Positions 35,400-47,700 of a stretch of DNA of 64,000 nt are shown here, in pieces. The stretch comes from Nageia nagi (Eukaryota > Pinophyta), in assembly GCA_050084985.1 (NCBI GenBank), contig JBITNC010000002.1, forward strand, positions 18,662,001 to 18,726,000. The letters run 5' to 3'. The stretch's first letter is position 1. Each line of letters starts with the position of its first letter. The notes under the pieces are model-generated. The model saw nothing but the letters and a program-made list of their open reading frames with translations. It ran no database searches and had not been told where the DNA came from. A program made the translations under genes and the position numbers.

Positions 35400-36320
35400 A
35401 GTTTTTCCAAGAAGGAGAAGAAAGTATAGTAATCAAGTCAAAATAATTCCCATTCTAGATTTTGATGGGATTGAATATGAGTATTGTAGTGTCCAAATGA
35501 AGATTATCTTGAAGGGAAAAGGCTACTGGGATATTCTAGAAGCTAGCTATAGTGATCCCACATGTTAGAGGTCCTTGAGTGGAGATGAAAAGGAGGCAAA
35601 TGAGAGAGAAGCAAAATTCTATGGCTCTTTTTTTCATTCATAAGGCTATAGAAAAGAGATTTTTCTAATAATCTTAGCATGTGTATCAGTCCAAGAAGCA
35701 TGGGAAATATTGAGAGAAAGCTCTAAGGGAGCATGAAGGTGAAAGAAGTGAAGCTCCAAACATTGAGAAGGGAATTCAAAAATTTGAAACAAGAATCTAA
35801 AGAGATTCCTAGAGATTATTATGTGAGAGTGAAAGCCATAGTTAATAAATTGGCCACTTTAGGAGAGAAGATTAAGAACAAGGTTTTCATCAAGAAAGTA
35901 TTGAGGCTATTGATAGAAACATATGATACTTATGCACTCATAATTGAGGAAAAAAAATATCTTTCAACCATGAAAATTGATCATTTAATTGGCTCTCTTA
36001 TATCTCATGATTATATAATGTTAAAATAAGCAAAAATAATAGTAACCAACAATGATGAGCACGTATTTCCCATCAAATAAAATGAAGGTCAAGGAAGAGG
36101 ATAAGGTAGAGGCTCAAGAGGAGGAGGTAGATCTAGAAGAGGTGGAAGAAGAGGCTCTTTTAAAAGAAGTAGTGGTAGAGAATAGAGTTTTGAAAAAGAA
36201 CCAACTTATGCAACAAGGGGAAAACACTCTAGAAAGAAGGTGGAAAAGGTAAAGATGAGAGAAATTTGCAATATTATTACCATAATAAATTTGGCAATTT
36301 TGAACATGAGTGTGGATTGA
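35400..36320 (+). pseudogene. Element B gag, basic stretch and knuckle
   Basis: A 98-codon segment (35,733-36,029) has LQTLRREFKNLKQESKEIP, VKAIVNKLATLGEKI and DHLIGSLISHD, the UBN2 core. An Arg/Gly-rich coding stretch (shifted frame, 36,080-36,190) and a knuckle relic at 36,270-36,320 follow. Confidence 0.8.
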
Positions 36321-36399
36321 AGCAAGAAAATGAAGGTAACTATGCCCACTATGGAGAATAAGAGCCAAGATATGGACAAGAACATTTTTCTTCTCAATT

Positions 36400-37010
36400 G
36401 AAAAACCCTAAACTCTTGAAAATGAGACTTGGATCTTGGATAATGGATACAAAAACTGCATGATCAGAGAATAGTCATTACTTTCTACACTTGATTTTTG
36501 TTACAAGTAAATTTTTAAGTCAGGATATGATAATAGCTTAAAGATTGTTGGCAAAGGAGAAATTCAAGTACTAACAAATAAGGTAACCATGACGGTAATG
36601 GATATATACTATACTTAGGATTTGAAAAAATGTTTGTTAAGTATTATTGACCAAATGCTTGAGAAGAATTACAAATGGATGTTTAAAGATAGGATGTATA
36701 AAACATAATATAAAATCAATGGTCAAAGGCTTGTAACTACTATTCACATGACTAGAAATAAAATATTTCTAGTGAAGTTTCTTGAGAAGGATGGAGCTAG
36801 CTTTATTTTTGTGGTAATTGAAGATAAAAATTCACTTTGGCACATGAGGCTTGGGAACTTGAATTGTCAGAGTTTGAATATCCTTCCATAAATGGTGAGA
36901 GGGATGCCATAAGTAGAAGATTCCAAATAAGTGTATGAGGTATGTGTACTTGTAAAGGAAGCAAGGAGCAAGTTTCCAAAGGAAGAAGCATGGAGATCAA
37001 AATACCCTCT
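36400..37010 (+). pseudogene. Element B protease and pre-integrase
   Basis: The protease start ETWILDNGYKNCM has lost the active-site Ser and Cys. The pre-integrase part includes DKNSLWHMRLGNLNCQSLNI and later KFPKEEAWRSKYP. Confidence 0.7.
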
Positions 37011-37640
37011 CTAATTGGTGCATACAGACATTTACGAGACTATGAAAACCCAAAGTTTTAGTAAATATTCTTACTTTATCACTTTCATTGATGATTTTAG
37101 TAGAATGTGTTGGAATTACTTCATTAAAATTAAATATGAGTCATTTGACTATTTTAAAGAGTTCAATGTTTTTTTGAGAAGCAAAGTGCCTATCATATGA
37201 AGTGTTTGAGAAGTGATAGAGGAGGAGAGTATTGTAGTAATGAATTATTTTAGTATTGAAAAGATAATGGAATTAGAAAACATATCACCTCTTCTACACA
37301 CCACAACAAAATGGTGTCGCCGAAAGGAAAAATAGAACTTTGGTTGAGATGGAAAGAAGCATGATGCAAAGTGAGAAATTATCCAATATTTATTGGACTA
37401 AAGTAGTGAGAATAATTGTGTATATTTTGAATAGGTCTTTTACAGGAATATTTGATAACATTACTCCATATGAAGCTTTGTCTAAGAGAAAATTAAATTT
37501 ACAACATTTGGAGGATTTTGGTTATCTTGCAAATTTAGAAGCATGTGTGCTTATATGATAATTGTGAGCATTACAAATAGTAAGACCATTATCTCAAGAG
37601 ATTCCATTTTTGATGAAGGGAGAGAGTATTGTAATAAAAA
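37011..37640 (+). pseudogene. Element B integrase
   Basis: Segments [27 protein letters not shown]-like (frame broken near 37,200) and a QQNGV..RKNRTLVEM stretch hold the DDE-type core. MVEMERSMMQSEKLSNIYW and EALSKRKLNLQHLEDFGYL follow. The Asp of FIDD is kept. Confidence 0.8.
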
Positions 37641-38089
37641 ATTGCAACAAAAAGTATTTTTAGAAGAGAGTTTGGAGGAGAAGACATCATCAAATCCTTA
37701 GTCTAGCCATGTTGTACCTCATAAAATTAAAGTTCATCCATAAATTCTTAGTGTTTCAAGATCACCAAGAACTTCTAGGTACACTAAGTTTGCCTAATGG
37801 AAGAGTGATGAACCAAGGCAATAAAGGTAAGAGATGGTTCAAGGATCACCCACCAAGTTAAATTATTAATGGTAACACCATGAGACTAATTATAAAGATG
37901 CAAACATAGCAAATGCAAAATTTAGTCACAAGGCTAAAAAATATTTAGCTCTGTGGAGATGAATATAATGGAGAACCAAAAGGTGAAATGGTAAACTATG
38001 CACTTTAATCTTTGAGTTCAAATTACAATCCTATTTTAAAAGATACAATTAATGTTTAGACATCTTGTTATGAAAAAGCTTGTTCTAAC

Positions 38090-38830
38090 ATTATTTTGAT
38101 GTAAGCTATGAAAGATGAGATTAATGAAATTAAAAGAAATGATACTTGGGAACTTTGTGAGTTTCCTAAAGGTCAAAACATTTTTGGTTCCAAGTGGGTG
38201 TACAAGATAAAATGTAAAAGTGATGTTAGCATTGAAAGAAAAAAATAAAGGTTAGTTGCAAAAGGATTCACACAATAATATAGTGTGGATTTTGAGAAGA
38301 TATTTCCACATGTAGTAAGATAAGAAATAATAAGGTTAGTTCTCTCTTTAGCAACAAGAAAGAATTGGGTAGTTCATCACATGAATATAAAGAGTACCTT
38401 CCTTAATGGGTACATCTATGAAGAGGTGTATGTAGCTCAACCTCAAGGCTTTTAGGTTCAAGAAAAACCAAACCAAGTGTATAAGCTCAACAAGGTATTA
38501 TATGGGTTGAAGCAAGCTCCAAGAGCTTGGTACACAAGAATAGATGGATACTTAAAAAGTGTGGGCTTTCAAAGAAGTGTGAGTAACCTAATATTTATTT
38601 TAAAAAATATGGATATGATATTTTAATTGTTTATTTGTATGTAGATGAATTAATTTTCATGGGAAGTAATAGCAAGATGAATGAATCATTTAAAGCTCAA
38701 ATGATGGATGAGCTTGAAATGATAGATCTTGGTTTGATGAGCTACATACTTAGATTGGAAGTGCATCAAATAAATGAAGAGATATTTGTGTGCCAATAAA
38801 AATATGCATATGACATGTTGAAGAAATTTT
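38090..38830 (+). pseudogene. Element B reverse transcriptase
   Basis: Shows MKDEINEIKRNDTWELCEFP, GSKWVYKIKCKSD, EEVYVAQPQGF and YGLKQAPRAWYTRIDGYL. The catalytic box reads YVDELIFMGS: the second Asp is Glu. Stops interrupt the frame. Confidence 0.85.
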
Positions 38831-38879
38831 TAATGTATAATTTCATTTATGTTCTAAACACCTACAGCCCATGGAGAAC

Positions 38880-39595
38880 ACCTTTACAAATATGATGAAA
38901 TACCCAAGGTAAAAAAGAAAGGAGTTTAGAAGTATTTTTGGAAGTATCATATTTATAACAAATACAAGATTGGATTTGAAATTTAGTGTTTTATTAGTTG
39001 CAAGATACATGAGTGATCCATCCATTATCCATGTCAAGGAAATGAAAAGAATACTTATGTATGTGAAGGGGATAATCAATTTTGAAACATATTACTCATA
39101 TAATTCCAAGTTCAAGCTCATTGGTTTTAGTGATAAAGATTGGGATAGTGATTTAGATAATAGAAAGAGCATAAGTGGGAATTACTTCTCTCTTAGATCT
39201 AGTTTGCTGTAATGGAGCTCAAGAAAATAATCCATTGTAGCTCTTTCAAGTATTGAAGCTAAGTATATTACAATTACAAGTGCATCAACATAAGCATTAT
39301 GGTTAAGGATAATATTGAAGGTGATTGGAGATGAGCAAAAGCAAGTAATTTTGAATTTTTATGAAAACCAAGGTGTCATCAAATTGGTACAAAACCATGT
39401 TCATCATTTTAGAACCAAGTACTTTAATTTGAAGAATCATTACATCAGGGATATGGTGGATAAAGGGCTAGTTACATTGAGGTATTATCCAAATCAAGTA
39501 GATCAAGTGGAGGATATCTTTACCAAAGTAGTGGCTAAAACTCAATTTATGTTGCTAATAGACTTGATTGTTGGCCCTCTTACCAATAAGGAGTA
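38880..39595 (+). pseudogene. Element B RNase H
   Basis: Contains LKFSVLLVARYMSDPS, LIGFSDKDWDSDLDNRKSIS and YENQGVIKLVQNHVHHFRTK, then QVEDIFTK(V)VAK near the end. An AATAAGGAG purine run precedes the 3' LTR and may be the polypurine tract. Confidence 0.85.
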
Positions 39596-40036
39596 TGAAG
39601 AATACCAAGGTATAACAACAACTTAATTGAAATCAAAACTCCCAAAGTGATGCTTATTATTTTATCTTTCATGTTGCATCCTAGGAATCTATTTCTTACA
39701 AACTCACTAACCAGTTATAGAACCGACCTACCAGTTAGATAACTAGCGTATTGGCTAATTCTAAGTATTACATTTTTAAAAAAAAGTTTATCTCTTCATT
39801 TTTTCTTAGTGAGTATAATATGAATTGAAAAATTAGGTCATATTTAGCTTGTTGGATGTATTTATCCTTTATTTCAATATGTAAAGGTTGTTGGAGTATG
39901 TTCTCAATAATATATGCAAGTTTATGGGTTTTCTGATCTTCCATTGATGCATGCATTATTTCCTTTGCATTGCATAATATTTTTTGCATTAATTTAGTTG
40001 ATTAGTTCACTTATTTGTTTATTATTAATAACTTCA
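39596..40036 (+). repeat. Element B 3' LTR
   Basis: 441 bp, starts TGAAGAATACCAAGG and ends AATAACTTCA. The Pol stop codon lies ~25 bases inside it. Confidence 0.85.
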
Positions 40037-40480
40037 TAACCATCTACCTCAAAAAAAGTATATTTGATGAAAAACATGTTTAACATGAAGATGAATGAAG
40101 GTAGTTTCATCCAAGATCATGTTAATGAGTTTAATATCATAAAAAACAACTATGTTCAATCAATATTAAGTTTTAAGATGAAATGATATCTTTGTTAATA
40201 TTGTGTTCTCTTTCAAATAGTTGGAAAAGCTTTGTCATGGCTATTAGTAACTCTTCTTCTAATGCAAAATTGGTCTTTGATGAAAGTGCTAGAATAATAC
40301 TAAGTGAATATATGAGAAGAAGGTATATAGGTGAAATTTCTAATGCTTCTCTCATGGTGGAGACAAGAATAAGATCAAAGAAAAGAATAAGAAGAAATTA
40401 AATAGGAAAATCCAAGGGGATATCATAATGAAGAGGTAAAAGGGCCACATTAAAAAGGATTTTTGGAATAAAGAAGGAAA
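40037..40480 (+). pseudogene. Element A gag, C-terminal part
   Basis: Resumes the interrupted gag with PSTSKKVYLMKNMFNMKM and then NEGSFIQDHVNEFN. A 72-codon segment (40,183-40,401) follows with LILCSLSNSWKSFVMAISNS. A knuckle relic, KGHIKKDFW, lies near 40,445, with its Cys residues lost. Confidence 0.8.
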
Positions 40481-40559
40481 AGAAGTATAAGGTAGTAATA
40501 ATAATGAAGTTGCAAGTAATTAAAAATCAAATATAATTGGTGAGTTATTACAAGATGCT

Positions 40560-41140
40560 ATAATAATGTCTATTGATAAAAATGGTGACTATTGGGTAAT
40601 TGATTTGGGTGCTTCATTTCATTCTACCTCATATAAAAAATATTTCATAAACTATAGAAAAGGTGATTATAGTCAAGTATTATTAGGTAATCCACATACA
40701 TGCAAAATTGTTGGTATTGGTAATATAATAATGAAATTATGTAATGGTGCATAATGGCCTCTTTATGATGCAAGACATATCCTAGATCTTAAAAGAAATC
40801 TTATATCAACAAGTAAATTGGATAAGGAAAGATACATGGTTTTATTCAGTAAAGCTAGTTGGAAGGTAACAAAAGGATCAATGGTAGTTGTAAAGGGAAA
40901 TTTGGTTGCAACTTATTATTTTCTCACAAATATGTTTGATTATGCCATGAATATTGGTTCAATAGGTGAAGATGCAATACTATGGACTAATAGACTTAAG
41001 CACATGAGTGAGAAATATATGAAACTATTACACTATGAATGCTTTCTTCCAAATACAAAAGATATTGATATAGGATTTTATGAAGATTATGTGTATTAGA
41101 AAAAAATAAGAGTAAGTTTTCTAAAAGTTGGAAAATAAAA
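40560..41140 (+). pseudogene. Element A protease and pre-integrase
   Basis: Protease: YWVIDLGASFHSTSYKKYF, with the active-site Ser changed to Leu. LKRNLISTSKLD and SWKVTKGSMVVVKGN follow. Pre-integrase: ILWTNRLKHMSEKYMKLL, with the first His replaced by Asn's neighbourhood. Motif choice places A near the Tnt1/Tork group. Confidence 0.8.
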
Positions 41141-41870
41141 GAAAAGTCAAAAGTTAGAGTTGGTTTATACAAATGTGTTGGATTCTTCACAAGTTTACTC
41201 ACTTGGTGGCTCATCTTACTTTATCACTTTTATTGATGAGTCTACTAGAAAGACATGGGTGTATTGCATTAAGATTATATATTAGGTGTTTGAAATATTT
41301 TTGGTTTGGAAGGAATTGGTTGAAAATGAAATTAATTTAAAATTAAAATTTATCAAATATGATAATGGTGGTGAATTTTATAATAAAGAGTTTGATAAAT
41401 TTTGTTCATATAATGGTATTAAAAGGATTAAGGTGGTTCTTATAACTCCACAAGAAAATGGGCTTGTAGAAAGAATGATTAAGACTATCTTAGAAAGGGA
41501 AAAAATAATAATGATACATGCAGAATTACCTTTGAATATTTAGACAAATATTTTTAATATTATTATTTACTTGATTAATAGGGTTCCATCTATGGCTTTA
41601 TATGGATGCATTTAAGAAGATATGTGGATAGGTAAATAGATGAAATACTCATTCCTAAGACTCTTTGGTTATGAAGAATTTGCACATGTTGATAAAGAAA
41701 ATAGAAAGAAACTTTAAGCAAATTCACAAAAATTCTACTTCATTAGATATGGTGTTGTTGGTTTGGGTTATAGATTATGGAATGTTAATAATCACAAAAC
41801 ACAAGAAGTCAAGATTTTGTATTCAATGAGAAAAGCACATATGAATAAAGGTTGTAGGTTGTGCAAAAGG
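41141..41870 (+). pseudogene. Element A integrase
   Basis: Shows YFITFIDESTRKTWVY, KFIKYDNGGEFYNKEFDKFC and TPQENGLVERMIKTILERE. The Asp-Asp-Glu residues are still in place in these blocks, but the frame is broken between them. Confidence 0.8.
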
Positions 41871-42079
41871 AAAGGGAAGAGGAACCTATATTTGTAACTC
41901 TTGATGATAGTGATGAGCATGAGAAACCTAAGTAGCAAGTTAAAGCACTTACACAACAAGAACCCAAAACTACAATTACAAATGTAAGAATATCTTTAAG
42001 CATTATTAAATCTCTTGAATGTTATTCTTATTGTATTTATTATGTGGTTTATATGGATAGTGGTGAACTTGAATGTTTT

Positions 42080-42880
42080 GATGAAGCCATGCAAACTAGT
42101 ACACGGATTAAGTGGGAGCATGCTATGAAGGAAGAGATGGACTCTTTACTTCAAAACTAAACTTGGAGTTTGGTTAAGCTTTGTATGGGTAAACGTACAC
42201 TTAATGATAAATGGGTGTATTAGTTAAAGGAAGAGGGAGATGGAAAAAAGAGGTACTAGGCAATACTTATGGTAAAAGGTTTTTATCAAAAGAAAGGTAT
42301 AGATTTTGATGAGATCTTTTCTTCGGTTCTAAAAATGACCTCCATTAAAACAATGAGTATTGTTTCTACTAAAAATCTATTTCTTGAACAATTTGATGTA
42401 AAGATAAATTTTCTTCTTAATGACTTGGAGGAGCATATTTATATGCATCAACCTTATGGTTTTGAGGTCAAAGGTAAAGAAGGGTATGTGTGTAAGTTGG
42501 AAAAGATCTTGTACGGCTTCAAACAAGCTCCTAGATAATGGTATCTTAAATTTGACACTTTCATGGAAACAAATGAATTTACTATATGTCAATTATATCA
42601 TTATGTATACTTTAAGAAAACAATAAATGGAAAATATGTTAACTTGCTTTTTTATGTGGATGATATGCTAGTAATAGGATCTATTATGGATTATATAGTT
42701 AATCTTAAGGACACATTAGATAAAAATTTTGTAATAAAGGATTTGGATGAGGCTAAATAAATTGTTGTAATTAAATAAAAATGTAAAAATAAAACTACAT
42801 GCTAAGAACAAGTCAATAAGACTACATTGAAAAGTGCTTAAAAGGTTTAATATAAAGGATGCAAAATTTGTAAGTACACC
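42080..42880 (+). pseudogene. Element A reverse transcriptase
   Basis: Contains MVKGFYQKKGIDFDEIFSSV, FDVKINFLLNDLEEHIYM, CKLEKILYGFKQAPR (then a stop) and LLFYVDDMLVIGS. The YVDD box is intact. Confidence 0.85.
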
Positions 42881-43228
42881 ATTGGCAAAACATTTCAAAC
42901 TCACCAAATATTTAAGTCCTAAGATAGATAAGTAAAAATAGTATATGAATAAGGTTCCTTATGCTTTGAAAATTGGGAGTTTAATGTATACAATGGTGTG
43001 TACTATACCAAATATAGTGCAAGCAATGGGAGTTGTAAGTAGATTTATGAACAATCTAGGAAAGGATCATTGGATCCTTAGTATTTGAGGGCTATTTAAT
43101 TTTATGTTGATTCTAACATGCCAAGTGATCTTTATGGTGAGAGAAACATTATAGGTTATATATTTACCATTAGTGGTACAATGATTAGTTGGATCTCTAA
43201 GCTCTAATAGGTTGTAGATCTCTCCATT

Positions 43229-43292
43229 GGGTGCATGCAAGAAGATGAGTCCACATAAAGAGGTAGTTTTATGAATTAGAAAACTTTATAAG

Positions 43293-43345
<53 letters not shown>

Positions 43346-43891
43346 AATTTTGGGGAAAAAAATATATGGTCATAAAATTTAGATAATTATCAACAAAAGT
43401 AAAAAAAGAAGTTTGAAAAAATGATAACTTTATGCCAAATTATGTATGCTAGATATGAGCATTTTTTAAAACCAAAATTATGACCCATAAAAAACTAATA
43501 AAAAATATAATATTTATAAAATAATTATGAAAAGATATCTAGGACAAGCTTCATTGTGTTAGGTATCATTTTTGAAAAGGATTTAGAAAAATACTTTAGT
43601 TTAGATAAAAATATGTTTAATGGACATGTGCATGGCATGGTCTTGAAAGAATATTTTTTAAATAGTGGGTTTTATTCCTACCTATTAAAAATATTTTTTA
43701 TCATATGGGTATTGGAATAAATTATATATTTAAACACTAGACTCAAATCATTACAGTTTTACCTAAATGATCTTCTCAATATTCCATGTCTAAGTACTTC
43801 AAATTTTGAGATCAATGTGACCAAACTAAAAAATTAGGAAAAGACTTCCACTTTTTAGCCATAAAGTGGACCCAACTTCTTGCACTAACCC
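43229..43891. mobile_element. Small DNA element with terminal inverted repeats
   Basis: Inserted in the RNase H of element A between codons for LS and TT. The left end begins GGGTGCATGCAAGAAG. The right end, on the opposite strand, begins GGGTTAGTGCAAGAAG. Both continue to a GTCCAC block, giving an imperfect inverted repeat of about 26 bases. A (AT)n run of ~49 bases lies inside. No coding sequence, so it is MITE-like. The family is unsettled: a GGG start and short duplication would suit PIF/Harbinger or CACTA-like groups. No clean target duplication is left. Confidence 0.7.
43295..43343. repeat. (AT)n microsatellite
   Basis: Uninterrupted AT dinucleotide run of about 49 bases inside the small TIR element. 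Confidence 0.95.
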
Positions 43892-44249
43892 TACTACTAA
43901 AGTTAAGTATATTTCTTCTATAGAGGTAAACAAAGAGCTAATTTAGTTAAAGATATTGATGTAGGATTTGGTTAAGGTGTAGGAGGATCTAAAGCTATGG
44001 AGTGATAGCTAAATTTCATTCCATATTGCAAAGAACGTGACCTTACACTCTAGAACCAAGCACATCAAACTAAGGTACCACTTCATTAGAGAAGAATTGA
44101 AGAATAATTTAGTCAAGTTCATGAAGATTCATACTTTACAAAATCTTACATATATGTTCACTAAAGTTGTAATAAAGAAAAAGTTGGTCTTTTTCTTAAT
44201 TTTAGTTGACATTAAGGAGTAAGGTCAAGATGAGAAAAGCACAAGCATG

Positions 44250-45862
44250 ACATAACAGAAGGAAAAGTACAACATAGCAAAAGTGTGAGAAAATTATTTA
44301 AGAAGTATGACAAGATGTTATTAAGCAAATTATAGCTTAGCAAAGCTATAATCTTACCAAAATGCAACCAAATGATATTTGAAATGTGATGAATAAATCA
44401 AGATTATGATTTGATCCAAAGGTCCTCAAGGAATGGAAAAGCATGTTGATGCAGAAAAACCATTCGTAGAGGAAAAAATTAGAATGGTACTAGATCCTGA
44501 ATTCTCTAATGATGAGGTTAGTATTTAGATTCCAAAAAGTATAACAAAGAAGAAAGAGGAGGGGCTAAAGTCAACCCTCATTGGTTGCTTTATGGAGGTA
44601 TAATCCCCTTAAGATATGATTCAAAGTTGGCTAAAAGCAAAATGGAGTACAAAAGGATGGGTATATGTAGTTTCTCTCCCAAGAAAATTTCTATTATTCA
44701 AGTTTCAATTTGACGAATACCTTTAAAAAGTGATAGAGATGGGTCCATGGTTTCTTGGAAAGAAAGGATTAGTCATCAAGTGATAGGAGAAAAACTTATC
44801 CCCTAAAAGTGAAAATTTCAACCTCATTCCAATATGGGTCTCATTACCTAGACTTCACCCATCTTGTTGGAACCCATGTGTAATAGCTAGAATTGGAAAT
44901 GTAATTAGATCCTTTGTCATAGTTGAGCAATCAACAAGACTAAAAATTAAGTTTACAAATGCAAGATTTGTGGTTAATTTACATATTACCAAACCAATGA
45001 TGAGGGATATAAAATTAAAAATAGAGGATGGAAGAGAATGGATTCTACCAATTGTATATAAAAATCAGCCAGTACAATCTGGAATTTGTAAGAATTATGA
45101 TCACTATGCAAAGAATTGCCTAGAAAATAAGAGGAGGGATGAAGAAAGGAGAGAAAAGAAAAAAATTGAAAAGAAGTCTCAAGATAAATAGAAAGAGCAT
45201 GAGTGGAAATCAATTCATAAAAAAAAGAAAAAAAATAGAAGAATAAATCTAAAATGCAAACAAAATAAACCATATCAGAAAAATAGTCAACTACAAAAGA
45301 AGTCCAATAGAAGAAATCAACCACAACAAACCCCTATGTAGTACTATCAATTTTAGAAGAAATATACAAAGAAGAAATAAATAATAATATAGATTTTTTA
45401 GAAGATGAGAAAATAAATATGGAAGTTTTGGAAGGGAAAGATGGAGAAACAATAAGGAGGGTGATAAAAAAAGTATAGAATGTAGATAGTCAAGTAATAA
45501 TAATAGAACAAAAAGAAGGACAAGATGTAATCACATCAAGAAATATACTAAAATCTAGAAAAATAGCAAATGTTGGATAAAAACATGTAGAGAGACCATC
45601 TCAAGGAGAGACTAGAGAGAAACTCATTGAACATGATATAGAGAATGGAAATCAATTAACTCTACATCAAATCAACAAATCTCAACCCACCTTTGGGCTT
45701 AATAAAGAATTTTTAATTAGAATATTCCAACAATAAAGAGGTAGTTGGGCTGTATCTCAACCATGATTCAAATGTATTTTGACTATAGTTTGAATATTTT
45801 CTATTAATACAATTTGTATAGTAGGTTGCATTAGGGCTACCAATAGGTTATAGCTGGGTAGT
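44250..45862 (+). pseudogene. LINE ORF1-like remnant (DUF4283 + CCHC), copy 2
   Basis: Better preserved than copy 1. FLLFKFQFDEY, VIEMGPWFLGKKGLVIK, LIPIWVSLPRLHPSCWNPC and ARIGNVIRSFVIVEQST give the DUF4283 fold. VVNLHITKPMMRDIKLKIED and the knuckle SGICKNYDHYAKNC follow; its first Cys is Ser and its Gly is Asp. A Lys/Glu-rich tail ends the protein. Frameshifts lie near 44,700 and 44,810. It sits between RNase H and the 3' LTR of element A, so it inserted there. No ORF2 follows. Confidence 0.75.
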
Positions 45863-46090
45863 ATCTGAATCTATTTTGTTAATAGTTTTTTTAAAAATTT
45901 TATTAGCTACCATCAAGTATAGCAAGGTAGTGGTTTCCTATTTTGGAAAACATTTTGTGACCAATTTTGTTGGGATCTAAAAAAACACCTTCATTGCTTT
46001 TGATAATATAATTTATACTTACTATCAAAGGTCAAAATGAGAAACTTTTAACATTGGTTGTAGTGTTTTGTAGTGGTATCAATCTCCAAG

Positions 46091-46828
46091 TGGGATATTA
46101 TTTATTATGGATCCTAATTTGGCTTGATTTTATACATTCTTTCAATTTTGGTCCCAATTAGCATACTGATAAGAGGTGATCAATTAGTTAATCAGTCAAA
46201 GGTAATTGGTGTATCGATCAGGCATTGAAAAGTGGTGGAAGCATTACATAGTAGTTGTTTGTATCCCATTTGGTTAGCTAATGGTAACCAATCTACAACA
46301 TATTGATTGTGAAATAGAGAATAGTAACTTCTAATTTAGGCAATCAAAATCATGCTCAATCTAGAAATTATTGCTTAGTTGGGTGTTACATAAGGCATGG
46401 GGGATCACCCCATGAACTCCTTGACCATTGTTTGTTAAGGTTGAGTTAGTTTTCCATCAATAAATAGGGATGTTTGGATTGAGGTTTTTTATGTAGGTTT
46501 TGAGAATTGTTGTAGTGTTGATTTTGATGTTAATCTTGTTGAGAATTTGAGAGATGTTTGTAGTGAGGTGTTGTTGTACTCCAAAGTGAAGATTGTGGCC
46601 AAGTTAAATTATTGGTTCATTTCTTGGAGGAATTTGAGAATTGATAATTGCAAAGGGTTTAAATCTTCTCTACGGAGTAGCCCATATTGGTTAAACCATG
46701 TTAAATCTCTTAACTCCCATTTGTGTGATTATTGCTTACTATTTTATTTAGTATTTTATTTTTTCTTTTTCCATTCAGTAGGAGGACTTACTATGTTTAA
46801 CCTTATATGAAATTAATTAAACCTAACA
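46091..46828 (+). repeat. Element A 3' LTR
   Basis: Matches 33,872-34,595 over its length and ends CCTAACA. A GTGGGATATTAT stretch at its start resembles a polypurine tract, so the exact first base is uncertain by about ten bases. Confidence 0.8.
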
Positions 46829-47215
46829 TCATATTTATAAATAATATATGGTAGAGGAGAAACAAATGGCAAATTTCCAATATGACACATAGCATTAAAT
46901 CAATGACTAAGAGTGATTAATATTTACACAATGAATGATGAACAAACATGTTACACAAATCAAGATAAGTAACGATAGGAGCAAGCCTCAATTACTGGTT
47001 GACAAGTCACTCAATAGGATCAAGAGGAATATGTTGGTGAGATTGAGTTGATTGATGATGGTTTTGAATTGACTGACAATAAACACATTGGATAAGTTGG
47101 GGAAGTTAGTGATAATGAGCTGATGGAAATGTTGATGATCAAGTAAATTTGACTAAAAGAAAAATGATCAATGCAAAATTAGTTAGTCTAATCGATACAA
47201 TTAATGATAAAAATG
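46829..47215. other. Intergenic, TTGATTGATGATGG-type low-complexity sequence
   Basis: No gene. Similar GATTGATGA/ACTCAATT-type wording occurs right of the Harbinger element (52,932-53,110), suggesting one pre-existing low-complexity tract that the transposon split. Confidence 0.35.
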
Positions 47216-47218
47216 TTA

Positions 47219-47252
47219 GGGGGCATTTGGATGGATGGTTTTCAGGAACCCT
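47219..47252 (+). repeat. Harbinger left terminal inverted repeat
   Basis: Starts immediately after TTA. About 29 of the first 34 bases match the complement of the right end. Confidence 0.9.
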
Positions 47253-47700
47253 ACCCTTGAAAATCCAAGTGTTTAGAAAATGTTAGTGTTAGGCTTTCCA
47301 AAAGCCAAGTTTTATATCAAGCTAGTTTCTATGAAAAACCAACTTTATAATCAAAATGCTTGGTTTATAATAAACTAGGGTTGGGGAAGGGTTTTAAAAT
47401 ATAACATGGAGAGATTTCTTTCAAGGCTCTCAAGAAATTCACTTATCGGGATTTCTTTCTTTTCTTCTAACATTCGAAGAAAACACTAAACCACTATCAC
47501 TATGGATAAATTTTCTCCTCACCAATCTATCCGCCATTGTATGCTGTCAGGTATGGATGCTATAAACGATTTTTCCTTTTTCTATGTCCACATTTACAAA
47601 ACATATAGCTATCATTTTTATTTGCTAAGGTTCGTTTAAAATCATAAAAATTCAAATTTATTTGTTAGGCTTTATTTAGATCAAATCTCTGATAGCACTC

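Larger units (their letters stand above)
34938..40036 (+). mobile_element. Nested Ty1/copia element B inside gag of element A
   Basis: The LTRs are 34,938-35,359 and 39,596-40,036. Both start TGAAGA(C/A)TACCAAGG and end AATAACTTCA. The host gag reads MYIK before and PSTS after the element, so the join is precise. Flanking bases AAATT and TAACC both fit an original AAACC target duplication, allowing C-to-T changes. Internal order is gag, knuckle, protease, pre-integrase, integrase, RT, RNase H. All are degraded. B belongs to the same family as elements D and E. Confidence 0.9.
42881..44222 (+). pseudogene. Element A RNase H, split by a TIR element
   Basis: The first part (to 43,228) has KIGSLMYTMVCTIPNIVQAM, and later GTMISWISKL and VVDLS. 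The second part resumes at 43,892 with TTKVKYISSIEVNKELI and ends with SRTKHIKLRYHFIRE and MFTK. The 663-bp insert splits the LSTT motif. Confidence 0.85.
33872..46828 (+). mobile_element. Outer Ty1/copia element A (Tnt1-like order), host of nested insertions
   Basis: Two long related LTRs of about 730 bp bracket this element, at 33,872-34,595 and ~46,091-46,828. The flanks TTATA (33,867-33,871) and TCATA (46,829-46,833) could be a target duplication differing by one transition. Inside, gag is split by element B. Protease, integrase, RT and RNase H follow in copia order. RNase H is split by a small TIR element, and a LINE ORF1-like fragment lies before the 3' LTR. All domains carry stops. The LTRs differ at many sites, so the insertion is old. 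Confidence 0.85.
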
